Positions 40,270 to 50,900 of a DNA stretch of 64,000 nt are shown one piece after another. Below the pieces are notes generated by a model. The model saw only the letters and a list, made by a program, of their open reading frames with translations, had not been told where the DNA came from and searched no databases. A program made the position numbers and the translations under genes. Origin of the DNA: Isoetes taiwanensis (Eukaryota; Streptophyta; Lycopodiopsida; Isoetales; Isoetaceae); assembly GCA_021234155.1 (NCBI GenBank), contig JAJEKV010000072.1, positions 3,248,299-3,312,298 of the forward strand. The letters run 5' to 3'. The first letter of the stretch is position 1. The number at the start of each line of letters is the position of its first letter.

Positions 40270-42664
40270 GAAGATTCTCACTTGGAATGTAAGAGGAATT
40301 AAGGGTCCCTTAAAAAGGAGACGTGCTATAGCACAGATTAAGCATTATAACGCAGACTTCATCCTTCTTCGAGAGTTGGTTACTTCCTTCTTTTGAGAGT
40401 GCTATTTAGGTGGCTGGATCTATTCTGGTTCCTCTTCTATTTAGATTGAATCTTGTAGTGCTAGTGGGGGCTTAGCCATTATCTGGAAGAATACATAAAG
40501 CATCATCACTTCTATAATAGCCCTTCTGAAATGTGGCAGTCTGTTACTCTTACTATTTCTAATACCTCCTTTGGGATCATTAATATCTATGCTGCTATTA
40601 ATCCCAAGGACATAGAACCTATATAGATTGATATTAATAATTGGCTTTCTTCACAAGCTATTAATGACTGGATTGGGATAGGGGACTTCAATAATACTTC
40701 TTCCTGGGATTTGAAATTAGGTAATAAGATCAACATGACTCGGGCTGAGAAAAGTAATTGGGATGTTCTTATTTCTGATACTAATCTTATTTACATTCCC
40801 TCTTCTACCTCCACCTCTACTTGGTCTAATAAGCAAAAGGATAATGCAAGGGTGTACTGTGCTCTTGATAGGGTTTATTTCACTAATCCTTCTTCTACTA
40901 TATTTGGGATAATAGCTATGTTACTAGTGATGAAGGTACCTCTATATCTGATCATCAACCTCAACTCTTATATACCTCCCACATTACTCAGACTCATAGA
41001 ACATGGCATATTCCTTATAAGTTTAATACTACTTTACTATCTATTAAAAAGTTCTGTTCTCAATTTAGAATCTTTCTTAGTGACCTTGATATATATATAA
41101 TGGCCTGAATTATAATCCCAAATCTATGAAGAGCTTTCATATTAAGATTAAGGAGTGGATTAAAATATGGTCAAAGACTAAACATGATGAGAGTTGTAAT
41201 GTCAAGAACCAATTGTTTAAGCATACGAAAGAGATTAGATCCTTGTTACAGAGTGATTCCTATGACTTAAATATGCTGTTGGGTGAAGATATTTTGGAGA
41301 GGCGTATTAGGAATATTGAAGAGCTGGATGCTAAAAGTGTTGCTATAAGGAAGGTTAAATATATAAATGAAATGGATTATGGGAACACAAATTTTTTCTT
41401 CAGGGTAGCAAAAAGTAGGCTCCTTAGAAATATTATATCCGAGGTTCAGGATGATTTTAGTTCGTCTCATACCAAGCAAATTGATATTGCTAATATCTTC
41501 TATAGTAAATACAGAGATCTCTTTGATTGTAAGCCTATCCTTTCTAATGATCTTATGGATGCTAATGCCTTTAAGTCTTTGATTGACTCTTAAGTCCTGT
41601 TGAAAATATGGATTCTTTTATTACCTCTCCTCCAACAGAGGATGAGATTCTAAAGATTCTCAATTCAGCTTTGTTAAATCCCCTGGATTGGACAGTTTTC
41701 CTGCTGAGTTTTATATCCATTTCTGGGACATCTTCAAGAAAGACATAACATTTCTTGTGCGTGGGTTTTGGCAAGCTGAGCATTTACATCCTTCCATTTC
41801 TAGTGACTTCATCACCTTAGTTTCAAAGATTGACCATCCTACTAATCTTCAAGATTGGAGATCTATCTCTTTAACTAATACTACATACAAACTCTATGCT
41901 AAGATTATCGCTTCTAGATTTAAAGCTTTCTTGCAGGAAAAACATTAGCCTGAATCAGTCTGCTTTTCTTTCTAAGAGATACGTTTTAGATAACTATGTT
42001 ACAGACATGGAAGGGCTACATCGAAATAAGATCTCTAATTAAAATTATATTCCACTCAAACTAGATTTCAAGCGTGCATTTGACTTTGTTAGATGGGATT
42101 TTTTGGACTTTGCAATGCACAAGCTTGGATTCCTTCCCAATTTGATAAATCTTATCCATGGCTTAAACTCTCCTTCTAATTGTTGTTCTTATTAATGGCC
42201 CCCCTTCTGGCTTCTTCCCTCTTTTTCAAGGTGTCAAACAAGGTTGTCCTCTTGCCCCTTATCTATTTTTAGTTGCAGCTGAAATGCTTGCTAAAGCTAT
42301 TTTCCATTATCAGAAGTCTAATAGACGAGAATAGAATAGAATGATTTTTATCGATAAAAGGTCTTCAACTTCTTGATTCTAACGACTCTCTTAGCATCCT
42401 TCAGCATGCAGATGATTCCTTCTCCTTTCTTGATGCTGGAATTTCTAATATTGCTTTCTTTCTCAATATAGTTAAGCAATTTTCGGCTGCCTCTAGAATT
42501 CATCTCAATATAGGTAAGAGTCTGATAGTTGGAGACACTTTTCATCAAAGTATAGCAGGTATTAGGGTTCTATCTCCTTTACAAGTTATTAAGCTCCTTG
42601 GCATGTCCCTTTCCCTGAATCCAAGCATCAAAGGATTTTGGGATCCAATCCCGATGAGAATTAA
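40270..42664 (+). pseudogene. L1-type LINE ORF2: endonuclease and reverse transcriptase
   Basis: ORF2 begins at ATG 40270 with MKILTWNVRGIKGPLKRRRA, the start of the apurinic-type endonuclease. GGLAIIWK, FGIINIYAAINPKD, WIGIGDFNNTSSW and TWSNKQKDNARVYCALDRVY follow in other frames. RT pieces include GFPAEFYIHFW, LQDWRSISLTNTTYKLYAKI, LDFKRAFDFVRWDFLDFA, FQGVKQGCPLAPYLFLVAAE and LQHADDSFSFLD (active site HADD in place of YADD), then KLLGMSLSLNPSIKG. Stops and shifts are frequent. The coding sequence breaks off at about 42664 and resumes at 45645. Confidence 0.85.
42331..42352 (-). mobile_element. Micro-insertion resembling a LINE tail
   Basis: A roughly 20-25 bp insert AGAATAGAATAGAATGATTT plus TTATCG interrupts the RT frame between YQKSN and IKGLQLLD. 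On the minus strand it reads CGATAAAAATCATTCTATTC, almost the same as the 3' tail of the LINE at 25631 (CGATAAAAAAAACTATTCTA). It is best explained as an extremely 5'-truncated retroposition of that family. Confidence 0.45.
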
Positions 42665-42785
42665 GAATATGTAGCATAATAACAGGGGGTTTTCTTTGTG
42701 TTTTTGTACGCTTTTCACAAAGGTTTTCCTAAGATTTCATGGCGTATTTGAATGGATGTACTAATGCGTACATCTAGAGTGCACC
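42665..42785 (-). repeat. Repeat family B, copy 3 (inverted), at the left edge of the insert in the LINE
   Basis: On the minus strand the copy ends ACCCCCTGTTATTATGCTAC and carries GGTGCACTCTAGATGTACGC and AAAGCGTACAAAAACAC. Its terminus coincides with the break in LINE ORF2. Confidence 0.7.
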
Positions 42786-43227
42786 ATTTCTTTGTCGTTG
42801 GTAGTGCAGAGGATGATGAGCAGTTTATGCCATACTATTCAAAGTTTTCATGACATTCCAGCGCCAAATCATTTCTTTTGAAGGGCTTACATACATGCAA
42901 CCATCGTGCATACAAACCCTAGGGTTTCAGAATGGTTAGCAGCAACGAAGTTTTTTCATCTAATCTGCCATGGACATCTCCTTTTGGGCTCTAGTTGCAA
43001 TTCTGGCTTCAACACGCAGCTTCATCCCAGTTTACCAACTCTTATCTGTCCACAAATATATCCGGTTCGTGGAGCCAGAAGACAAGGGCAAGGAGCGGCA
43101 TATGGATTTGATGCAGCTTGGCTCCTTCCTGGATTTGTGGCTAGGTTTTGGTGCAGAATCATGAAGCAAATTTGTGGGCTTATCAGGGTTTGTGCAGATG
43201 CTTTTGTGCAGATTGCAGGTTCTGATT

Positions 43228-44050
43228 AAGTCCTCCATTTCGGCATACCATCAACAGGAACTAGCAACGGTTCACTAGATTATGATCAGGAACTTTATCA
43301 CGGCCTTACAAATGCGGTAGGATCAAACACTTGGTCTTGGAGAGTTCATGTGAATATGGTTTTTCATTGCTTACCCTTATCTTGCAGGTGATTCAAGATA
43401 TTACTTTCAACAGTGATAGCCATTGGGTCTCTGTCAGCTCTTCTAGGGGAACAACTCATTTATTTGCGATATCTCCATATGGTGGTGCAATTGGCTCACA
43501 TATACATGCAAGTAAAATTACAGATGGGAAGACTGAAATTGCATCAACATCAATAATTCCTTGGTGGGCGCGCACAGGACCACTTAAATTTACTCCTTTC
43601 GGTTGTAAATAGGGTTAAAAATGGGATAGGTGGATGGCGAAGTACTATTGATGATGCAGCAGTCGTTGCAACTGGGAAGGCACATGCTTCTGGAGCAGTG
43701 GCGTCCACATTTTATGACCGTTTGAGCAAGGATATGCATCTTTGCAAGAAAAGCTATGGGTATTATGTCCATATGTAGACCCTGTAGCAGGAAGCAATCA
43801 CATCAAACCTGAGATGGGGAACGTAGGTACAGGAAATGCTTGTCAAATCCAGTTGTTGGAACTTGGCATTGAACCATTGGAGAAGTGGGATGTCTGTTGA
43901 AGGCCAAGTTGGGTTGAAAGAGAAGAGACAATTGATTGTGTTTCTCGTGATCAATCAAAACTAACTAGCATGGCGGCTCAGGAGATGCACTCTCATTATA
44001 TGTCAAAGGCTGAACTGAAAGTGCAAACAAGGCAGCTTCCAACATGAGCG
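43228..44050 (+). pseudogene. Captured fragment of an ATG18f/g/h-like (BCAS3-domain) gene
   Basis: The exon ending at 43316 encodes GTSNGSLDYDQELYHGLTNA, then a 71-nt intron (GCG/GTAGGA to TTGCAG/GTG, 43317-43387), then VIQDITFNSDSHWVSVSSSR, GTTHLFAISPYGG and PWWARTGPLKF. Further on, in shifted frames, come VNRVKNGIGGWRSTIDDAAV, GAVASTF, LQEKLWVLCPYVDP, LEKWDVC-stop-RPSWVEREE and SKAELKVQTRQLP. This order is specific to the plant WD40 PROPPIN-like proteins ATG18f/g/h, whose BCAS3 domain follows the propeller and which act in autophagy. The propeller N-terminus and FRRG box are absent. The TGA in WDVC-stop-RPSW and two frameshifts show it is dead. Confidence 0.75.
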
Positions 44051-44355
44051 AAGCCCAATGTATATTCTACTGCCTATTTTATTAACCTGAAATAAAAAGT
44101 TATATTTGTTATCTGATTGTTGCTAAGACATCTATACTTGCAGATACAACGAATAAGGTTTAGTTTTTTGTTTGTAAATCATGTTTGTAAAATAGGTGCG
44201 GTCTCACCAGTCTGCTAATCTTCGTCATTACCCAGATTCTCACCGAAGGTCATCTTAGCTGCTGGTATGTATTAATTAAGATTTTTTTAGACAAATTAAA
44301 CATACAGTACTAAGGTGTTTGAGATGTATCTAAGTGTATTTCATAACCGAATAAA

Positions 44356-44601
44356 GTGTACTTGAATAAAGTGTTGCATCATACTTATATTAAAACATCC
44401 CATTGGATACTATGCAGAGAATTTGAAGGAGAATTTGAAGTTCTGGGGGAAATCAACATACCCAACTATCTATGGCCATATGGAACTTATATTAGTGATG
44501 TTGCATGGCTTGGAGCATTTGGTCCATTATTTGGAACATCTCCTTTCATCCTGTACGATTGTACTCCTTCCGGCTTGTTGGAAACACATACTTGGGAGTA
44601 A
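44356..44601 (+). other. Exon-like stretch, unknown
   Basis: After ATACTATGCAG a frame encodes EFEGEFEVLGEINIPNYLW and continues to TAA at 44599. It lies between the ATG18-like fragment and the MITE. It does not look like the ATG18 C-terminus and may be a scrap of another gene. Confidence 0.25.
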
Positions 44602-44637
44602 CCATGGGATGACGCCTCTTTTCTGCAAACTTTTTTA

Positions 44638-44963
44638 CAGGGTGAAAGCATGCTACGGTGTACCACTTTTGGAACCCTCAAAAGTACCTACACTGGGTAC
44701 TTTTAAAACTGGTACTTTCATAGTTTTCTTTCCACTAAAATCAATAAAAAAAATTTGAATTGACGGTCAATAGCATGTCAATCTATAGTATCAATAGATA
44801 ACCATGCCATTAGAAACTAAAATGAATCAATCAACTCTCAAACTTATTGTTTATTGAGACATTTGTGCAAGTTCCTAGTACCCAGTACTGGGTACTTTTC
44901 TGGGTAGTTTTGCACTCCCTAAAAAGTAATTTATATGGTACACCCTAGCATGCTTTCACCCTA
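44638..44963. mobile_element. MITE with 27-bp terminal inverted repeats
   Basis: Left end CAGGGTGAAAGCATGCTACG and right end (reverse) TAGGGTGAAAGCATGCTAGG, followed inward by GTGTACCA on both sides. Sub-terminal palindromic TACTGGGTAC-type motifs (AGTACCTACACTGGGTAC; AGTACCCAGTACTGGGTAC) recur inside. 326 bp, no coding capacity. CAGGG ends would suit a hAT-type element, but the flanks do not show a clear 8-bp duplication. Confidence 0.85.
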
Positions 44964-45336
44964 CAGTTAGAACATAAACTATTATGGCTTTTTGCCAGAT
45001 GGACCTTTAAATACGTCTATCAAGACATTTTAACATTCCCACAGCTCCAATGACAAGCATGATGCTCTGTCTTGCTCTACCTTCACTATTGGATCCATGT
45101 TCGATGAATATGGCACCACTAATATTAACAACATGCTTATTAGCGTTCAAACTATTGCATCAATGAACATTATCATATCTTACATCGCTACAATATTGAG
45201 CCTTTAAACTTTATATCATGGTTTCTATTTCTTTTTGCTATTTTAAATTCCTAAATAAATAGATATCAATAAAATGTTTCTAATTGTGTATAATATCATT
45301 ACAAATATTTTTTACTTCGTTCATCAATTCTTAAGG
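44964..45336. other. AT-rich spacer
   Basis: No gene or repeat noticed between the MITE and family A copy 3. Confidence 0.4.
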
Positions 45337-45640
45337 CCCCGAAGGGGCCAAAAAAATTTTGGGTTAACACACAAACCATTACATCCAGCACTCTAAAATT
45401 AAATCCCCCTTGAAACCCCCTTTAGTTTGGGTGCATATTCACACGGGGGTGACGTAGGGCATCGAGAGCCCCCATAATTATGTTTTGCATGTACAAAATC
45501 AACACCATGTAGTATATTACCTCAAATCTTATAGTTACATCTATACCCCACAAATGAGGAACTTTGTGTACGGTGTAGATTAAGGAATAAGGGGTGAATA
45601 TGCCTATCCAACAGCTCTCGTTGCATAACTATTAGAGCCA
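45337..45640 (-). repeat. Repeat family A, copy 3 (inverted) with terminal GC hairpin
   Basis: The minus strand carries GCATATTCACCCCTTATTCC, TCATTTGTGGGGTATAG, ACTATAAGATTTGAGG, GGGGGCTCTCGATGCCC, GTGTGAATATGCACCCAAAC, then GGATGTAATGGTTTGTGTG, an AT run and GGCCCCTTCGGGGCC. It is the most complete copy and defines the family. Its other end (45640) abuts the resumption of LINE ORF2. Confidence 0.8.
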
Positions 45641-45644
45641 ATTC

Positions 45645-46000
45645 AATCCTGGCGAGCTCATATGTCTACTTTTCTACTACTTTGGTGGCTCTTAAGTTGA
45701 TTCATAGGGATCTACAGAAAGTCCTGAGAGGTTTCATCTGGAATGGCAAGCATCTGATTAATTAGAATTCAGTTTGTAGATCTAAGACTTTTGGGGGCCT
45801 GGGATGTAAGAATATCTTTCTTCAGGCTCAATCCTTAGCATGAAAGTTCATTTGAAATGCTTTATTTGGTAACCAATCTCCAGCCTTTAGGTTTATTCGA
45901 TATTGGTTAAAGGAAAGTCATCCGTATAGGCATCCTACAATTTGCCTACAATGCACTTGCTTTCTAATTCTGCCTTTATTGAGTTGGACCTGCTTTTAAT
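45645..46000 (+). pseudogene. LINE ORF2, C-terminal part, displaced by the insert
   Basis: RANSILASSYVYFSTTLVAL, LQKVLRGFIWNGKHL, SKTFGGLGCKNIFLQAQSLA and FRFIRYWLKE are the post-RT motifs of plant L1 ORF2 (GGLG box). It follows logically from the RT sequence ending at 42664. Stops at TAG/TGA replace expected Trp codons (for example A-stop-KFI-stop-NAL). Confidence 0.75.
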
Positions 46001-46009
46001 ATTTTTTCC

Positions 46010-47603
46010 CTTATGTGCAACCTTATTAATGCCTTTCCATTCCTTGTGAATCAAGTAAAGTATCCAGAAAGCACCACTCTAGTTCTTTCTCGAGACCAAT
46101 AGTATCTCGGCGCTTTCCTTCCGGGATATCAGATAGCTCCTCATCTGAGGAGAATGCCATTACAGTGATTGTATTCTCCGCCTACAAAATAAAGCAATTA
46201 AGGCTGGTTCCTCGATGCTCTACCTTGAGATCAGCCACGCGAGAACCCTAAATGTATTCCATTCCCCTAGTATGTCAGATCCTTAGGATTTTTTCGAGCC
46301 ACACCTATTTGGTTAACGTTAAATTTCATTATAAACATTAAGATAATCCAAGATACTACCTTTAGAAAATAGACCTACCTTTATGATTCAACCATTGCTT
46401 TTAATTGCCAAATCCTCTTATGTACTTGCCCCTCATGATCCAATATGGGTGCATTCTTCTATGAAAGTTCTAAGTATTAATCTTAACACGTTAATTATTT
46501 TCATTACGACCAATTATTTTAAACGGATTACTCAGTGCAACTTCTGCAACTTAAACATGTCGTCAAGTAGATGGCATTTAAGAGTTAACACCTTCTATAT
46601 ACATAATGGTTATAGGACATATTCTGGATAGTTTGTTCTGCCCGTTTAATCAAGGCCTTCTATAATGTTGCCCATCAATAATGACGAACTTAACTTCCTC
46701 ATCTACCATTAAATCATCAGTGGGCGACCATTCTAGAGGCATGTTCTTTTTTGAACTCTAAGATAAGGCATTTGCTAGCATAGGAATTTGACCTAGATTA
46801 CTAATCATATTTTATGCTATCTTTAATAGCATGTGCAGGATCATAACATCTGCTAATATAAATGGAGTTTGGCAAACGGATCGGGCGTTTAACATGGAAC
46901 GCAAATGTGGTCTTCAAACCACGTGGATAATGGTCAGAGTACTTGTTCAACTTGTTCATGACCTCCAATTGTGCCACCCTATCCTATTCATTATCAAATG
47001 ATGTAGACTCCATATTCTCCACAATAGTAGGTCGCACCTTTTTTTCCAAATTCAGCACCCTCGTAGCAGCATTCTAGTCAGATAATTCTCTAGCTTGCTG
47101 TAGGTGGTACCTTGGAATAGATTTAGTGAAAGTGATCCACGCACAGCAGCCACCCCCGACATATGATACTGTTTAGCATCTACATTAGTAGGCCAATCAT
47201 ACTTGAAGCATATCTCACCATTTTCATCCATCTTCTAAAGAAGCCTTTGTAGCCTGCTGCTTGCTTCTGCTTATGTGTAATCTTCAACGGTAATTTGTAG
47301 TACGTGCATTTATATTTATCATGGCAAGGTCAGTGTACCACTCCCCTCATCCATATTTTCTTCAGAAAAGAATTGAGTCTGAAGATTGTCTTTTCCCGAG
47401 CACGCATCGGGAAACCAGGGTGTCTGATAATCTGGAGATGATGACCGAACACCTATTTGGAGGACATCATTCTTATGGTAAAGGCCAACAAGTCTATGAC
47501 ATGCTCTTGCAGACAGAGAATCTGTGGAGCTGAGTCTCCTAACTACCTGTGAAACCGTAGATCTTTTTACAAGAGAGGACTTAAGCCCTCTTATACTCAA
47601 CAT
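46010..47603 (-). pseudogene. Second ParB/DGQH-like transposon-type gene, degenerate
   Basis: Read from high to low coordinates, the minus strand gives a 94-residue open stretch (47319-47603), then MDENGEICFKYDWPTNVDAK and VAAVRGSLSLNLFQGTTYSK, then after a shift RVAQLEVMNKLNKYSDHYPR and FHVKRPIRLPNSIYIS, and then NMPLEWSPTDDLMVDEEVKF with VIIDGQHY. An exon candidate near 46050-46183 follows (TTTTGTAG acceptor, AENTITVMAFSSDEELSDIP). The block WSxxDDL...KFVIIDGQH parallels WSRPEEL...KKFFIISGNH in the minus-strand gene at 2030-2276, so both probably carry a ParB-like fold. Multiple stops and shifts. The assignment is tentative. Confidence 0.4.
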
Positions 47604-47994
47604 TCATGGTAGACGAACTAGATCAAGTGCATCTTTTGTCTTTCTTCTCTTTGAAGCTTGTTGCGCACGTTGAGGCACGCCATCCATCATACATGACCTA
47701 ACGTACACCTCAAATTCTTTGTGTGAGCTTTAATTCATCTTAGAGTATAGATAACAAAAGTATTGCAGACGATATTCCTTAGTGTTCTCCTCCTCTTCGT
47801 CATCAATAGGCTCATAGTTGCACCCACCATCGGATTAGGACGAGAAAAGTCCAAAAAAAGCACTGCAACTGCATGCATGCGCAACAGACCTCTTTTGGAT
47901 CAAGTTTTTTTAATTTTTGACCAAAAAAGATCCCTTTTTTATCTTTTTCTCAATAATCACCAAATTTAGCAATCTTTAATGCATCCGGCGGGTA

Positions 47995-48104
47995 GACTGC
48001 ATTATACAGCCCCCTCCCTTGTGTCGCTGATATCTGGCCCTCCAGGCTTGGATTGGAGGGCTGGGATTGTGCCACGTCGGAGAGGGGGGCTGTATAATGC
48101 AGTC
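47995..48104. mobile_element. Small foldback (MITE-like) with 20-bp perfect arms
   Basis: GACTGCATTATACAGCCCCC at 47995-48014 is matched in reverse by GGGGGCTGTATAATGCAGTC ending at 48104. The 110-bp unit has a GC-rich centre. No clear target duplication. Confidence 0.8.
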
Positions 48105-48912
48105 GTCCCCATCTGGCTTTCACTTACGATTCCACCAAGCCGGAAGATGCCATGCGATTGCCTCATGCAATTGTATCTATTAACTATTATAGTTTCAGCA
48201 AACTATAGGCTGCCATGCTATAGTTGGACTGTTTTATGTAGCCATGAGGTTTAGACTGTTAATCCAGCAAAGTATATGAGTTTTGGACTGTTATTTCAGC
48301 AAATATATGCTGCCATGAGGTTTAGACTGCTGTTATGCCATGCTACATGTCAACTGTTAGTCCTACTATTATGTCAATGTCTGCCTCATATATAATGATA
48401 AACCTTTACTAGTAAACAAGGTTAGCTTATATATATATTTGATGATACTAGAATATGATAAAGACTACGTTTTATGAATTTATAGTAACATATATAATGA
48501 TACTAGAATATAAGAAAGGCTGCACTTTATGAATTTATAGTAACATCTATGCACGAAATGTTTTCCTTTTTTTCATTGACACTTTTAAGAGTTTAAAGGT
48601 AATGTTGTAGCCTGGGTAAACAACCAGGATGAATATTATGGGGGTTGTTTGCATCCTGAATAGAATAGAAGAAGAAGAAGAAGAGAGGAGGAGGAGAGGA
48701 GTTGGTTGTTAGTGCACTTATGTTGTATGAAACTCATAATTAAAATCAATGGCCAAATTAAATATGTCAAGGCAACAATGCCTTGGTGTGCTTTTTACTC
48801 GTTTTTTCCTAATGACAATATGGATGGCTATGATATAAACAAACTAAACTTGAAAATGTAGGAAAGGAAAATGATGTCTCACTTATTTATAATTATTCCA
48901 ATGATGTCTCAC
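48105..48912. repeat. Spacer with two small tandem duplications
   Basis: At about 48170-48360 the phrases GCTGCCATG and GGTTTAGACTG recur several times. At about 48440-48550 a roughly 60-bp unit (GATACTAGAATAT...TTTATGAATTTATAGTAACAT) occurs twice. GAA/GAG-rich microsatellite at 48665-48700. Confidence 0.6.
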
Positions 48913-49170
48913 TCATTTATAATCATTCTTAAGAAAACGAACATCTTCAAGAATAGGGATACAACTATATCGATCTGGGTGAAATAAAGGAACAGAACCC
49001 TTATGACAAGGATTACTAATTCCGTGATACTCCAGCCTGGCCTCCCATTGGGGTTTAACCCGTTCTTCGACACCCCATTTCCACCAATAGCCAAGCATTA
49101 TACATAATATTATTATGAAGACCCATAATAATAACAATAATAATAACACGATAACCTTCTTACTCGCCAT
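48913..49170 (-). CDS. Small membrane-anchored protein candidate
   Basis: 85 codons from ATG 49170 to TAA. The N-terminus MASKKVIVLLLLLLLW then VFIIILCIMLGYWW forms one strongly hydrophobic segment (residues about 6-30), followed by a soluble part with two Cys residues. Codon use is unremarkable and there is no homology I recognise. Could be a signal-anchor microprotein or a chance frame in a TAA/ATT-repeat region (the Leu/Ile run comes partly from an ATTATT microsatellite). Confidence 0.3.
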   Translation of the reverse strand: MASKKVIVLLLLLLLWVFIIILCIMLGYWWKWGVEERVKPQWEARLEYHGISNPCHKGSVPLFHPDRYSCIPILEDVRFLKNDYK

Positions 49171-49539
49171 AAATAAAATTGGTCTTCTTAGCTTATTCTT
49201 ACTCGCTTATGGTCTTCAGATTATCGCTTTGGCATTCTTATAGTTACCTCACCTTTGACCCTTTCACCTTTAATGAGGTTTTGTTCCTTGACGTTTGACC
49301 TTTGAGGTTTTGTTCATGCAAATACAACTCCTTTATACAACTATTTAATGCAAATATGGCCGCGGCGCTCGATTGAATGCAAATATGGCCGTGGATATTG
49401 GCTAAGCAAGCAAGTCCCGGTTTAGAAAACTTGAAAAAGGTTGGCTTTTTATTTCTCTATTTTGTCTTGTTGTCGGATCTATACACTTCAACTTTGTCAT
49501 AGAGCTTAGATTTGGAGCAGCTGTTAGCCTAAGGTTTCG

Positions 49540-50137
49540 CCAGGTGCATAACCTGCAATTTCTGTCACGTTTTGACTCAGCGTTGCAGCTAAGGTAAATA
49601 TAGAAGCTGATACAGTTTTCACAGCCTGTATTTTTAGCAGTGTTCTACACAACAAACTGATTGACATGTATTCGAAATGTGGGAGCATAGAAGATGCTTT
49701 GAAAGTATTAAAAACAATGGCATATTCTGGAATGCAATGACTCTCAGGATACTCCCAGCACAATTATGTCATCTGTTTGACCAGGTATATAATAAAAGTA
49801 TAAATCCAGATGGATTCATCTATAGCTCTGTACTCAATGCATGTAGCAAATTGGGAGCCCTTGAAAAGGGCAAACAAATTCATGCTTCTGCTATGACAGC
49901 TCGTTGTGCATCAGATTACTTTGTGTCAAATATGTTGATCAATATGTATGCCAAGTGTGGAAATATGAAAGCTTTAGAAGTAGTGTTCAATGGCATATCT
50001 ACACGTGATGAAATTTCTTGAAACAGTCTGACTGGGATATGGGTTGTCTCGGGATCACAAGACAAAGGCATTTAAACTATTCTTTGAAATGCAAAGGCTT
50101 GGGTTGAACCACGATGCGACCACCTTCGTTTCGCCGG
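49540..50137 (+). pseudogene. PPR pseudogene, tandem copy 1
   Basis: Contains LIDMYSKCGSIEDALKVLK-like and, in frame, GFIYSSVLNACSKLGALEKG and SNMLINMYAKCGNMKALEVV followed by DEIS-stop (TGA where copy 2 has TGG). PLS-type PPR repeats. It lacks a start, frame continuity and the flanking repeats. Confidence 0.8.
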
Positions 50138-50900
50138 ATGCATACCCCCGCAATTGGCCACGTTTTGACTCGGTGTTGCAGCTAAGGTAAATATAGAAGC
50201 CTGGATGATGCTGATACAGTTTCACAGCTTGCTGCATATGCACAACAAGGATTGAGTCATGAGGCTCCTTCAGAAAATGCATGATGACGCATTGAACCCA
50301 AACAAGGCCACGAAGTTATCATGAGTGTTTTATATGCCTGTATTTTTAGCAGTGTTCTACACAACAAACTGATTGACATGTATTCGAAATGTGGGAGATG
50401 CTTTGAAAGTATTAAAAACAATGGCCATGAAGGACATGATATTCTGGAATGCAATAACTCTCAGGATACTCCCAGCACAATTATGGCATAGAGGCACTTC
50501 ATCTGTTTGACCAGGTATATAATAAAAGTATAAATCCAGATGGATTCATCTATAGCTCTGTACTCAATGCATGTAGCAAATTGGGAGCCCTTGAAAAGGG
50601 CAAACAAATTCATGCTTCTGCTATGACAGCTCGTTGTGCATCAGATTACTTTGTGTCAAATATGTTGATCAATATGTATGCCAAGTATGGAAATATGAAA
50701 GCTTCAGAAGTAGTGTTTAATGGCATATCTACACGTGATGAAATTTCTTGGAACAGTCTGACTAGAATATGGGTTGTTTCGGGATCACAAGACAAAGGCA
50801 TTTAAACTATTCTTTGAAATGCAAAGGCTTGGGTTGAACCCTGATGCAGCCACCTTCGTTGCCATTCTTAATGCATGCACATGCACCTTGGCTAGAGAAT
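50138..50900 (+). pseudogene. PPR pseudogene, tandem copy 2
   Basis: A direct duplicate of copy 1 with a roughly 137-bp segment (about 50215-50335) present only here. The join is exact: the end of copy 1 (ACCACCTTCGTTTCGCCGG) runs directly into the start of copy 2 (CCGGATGCATACC). Copy 2 retains Trp codon TGG where copy 1 has TGA, so copy 1 decayed after the duplication. Confidence 0.8.
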
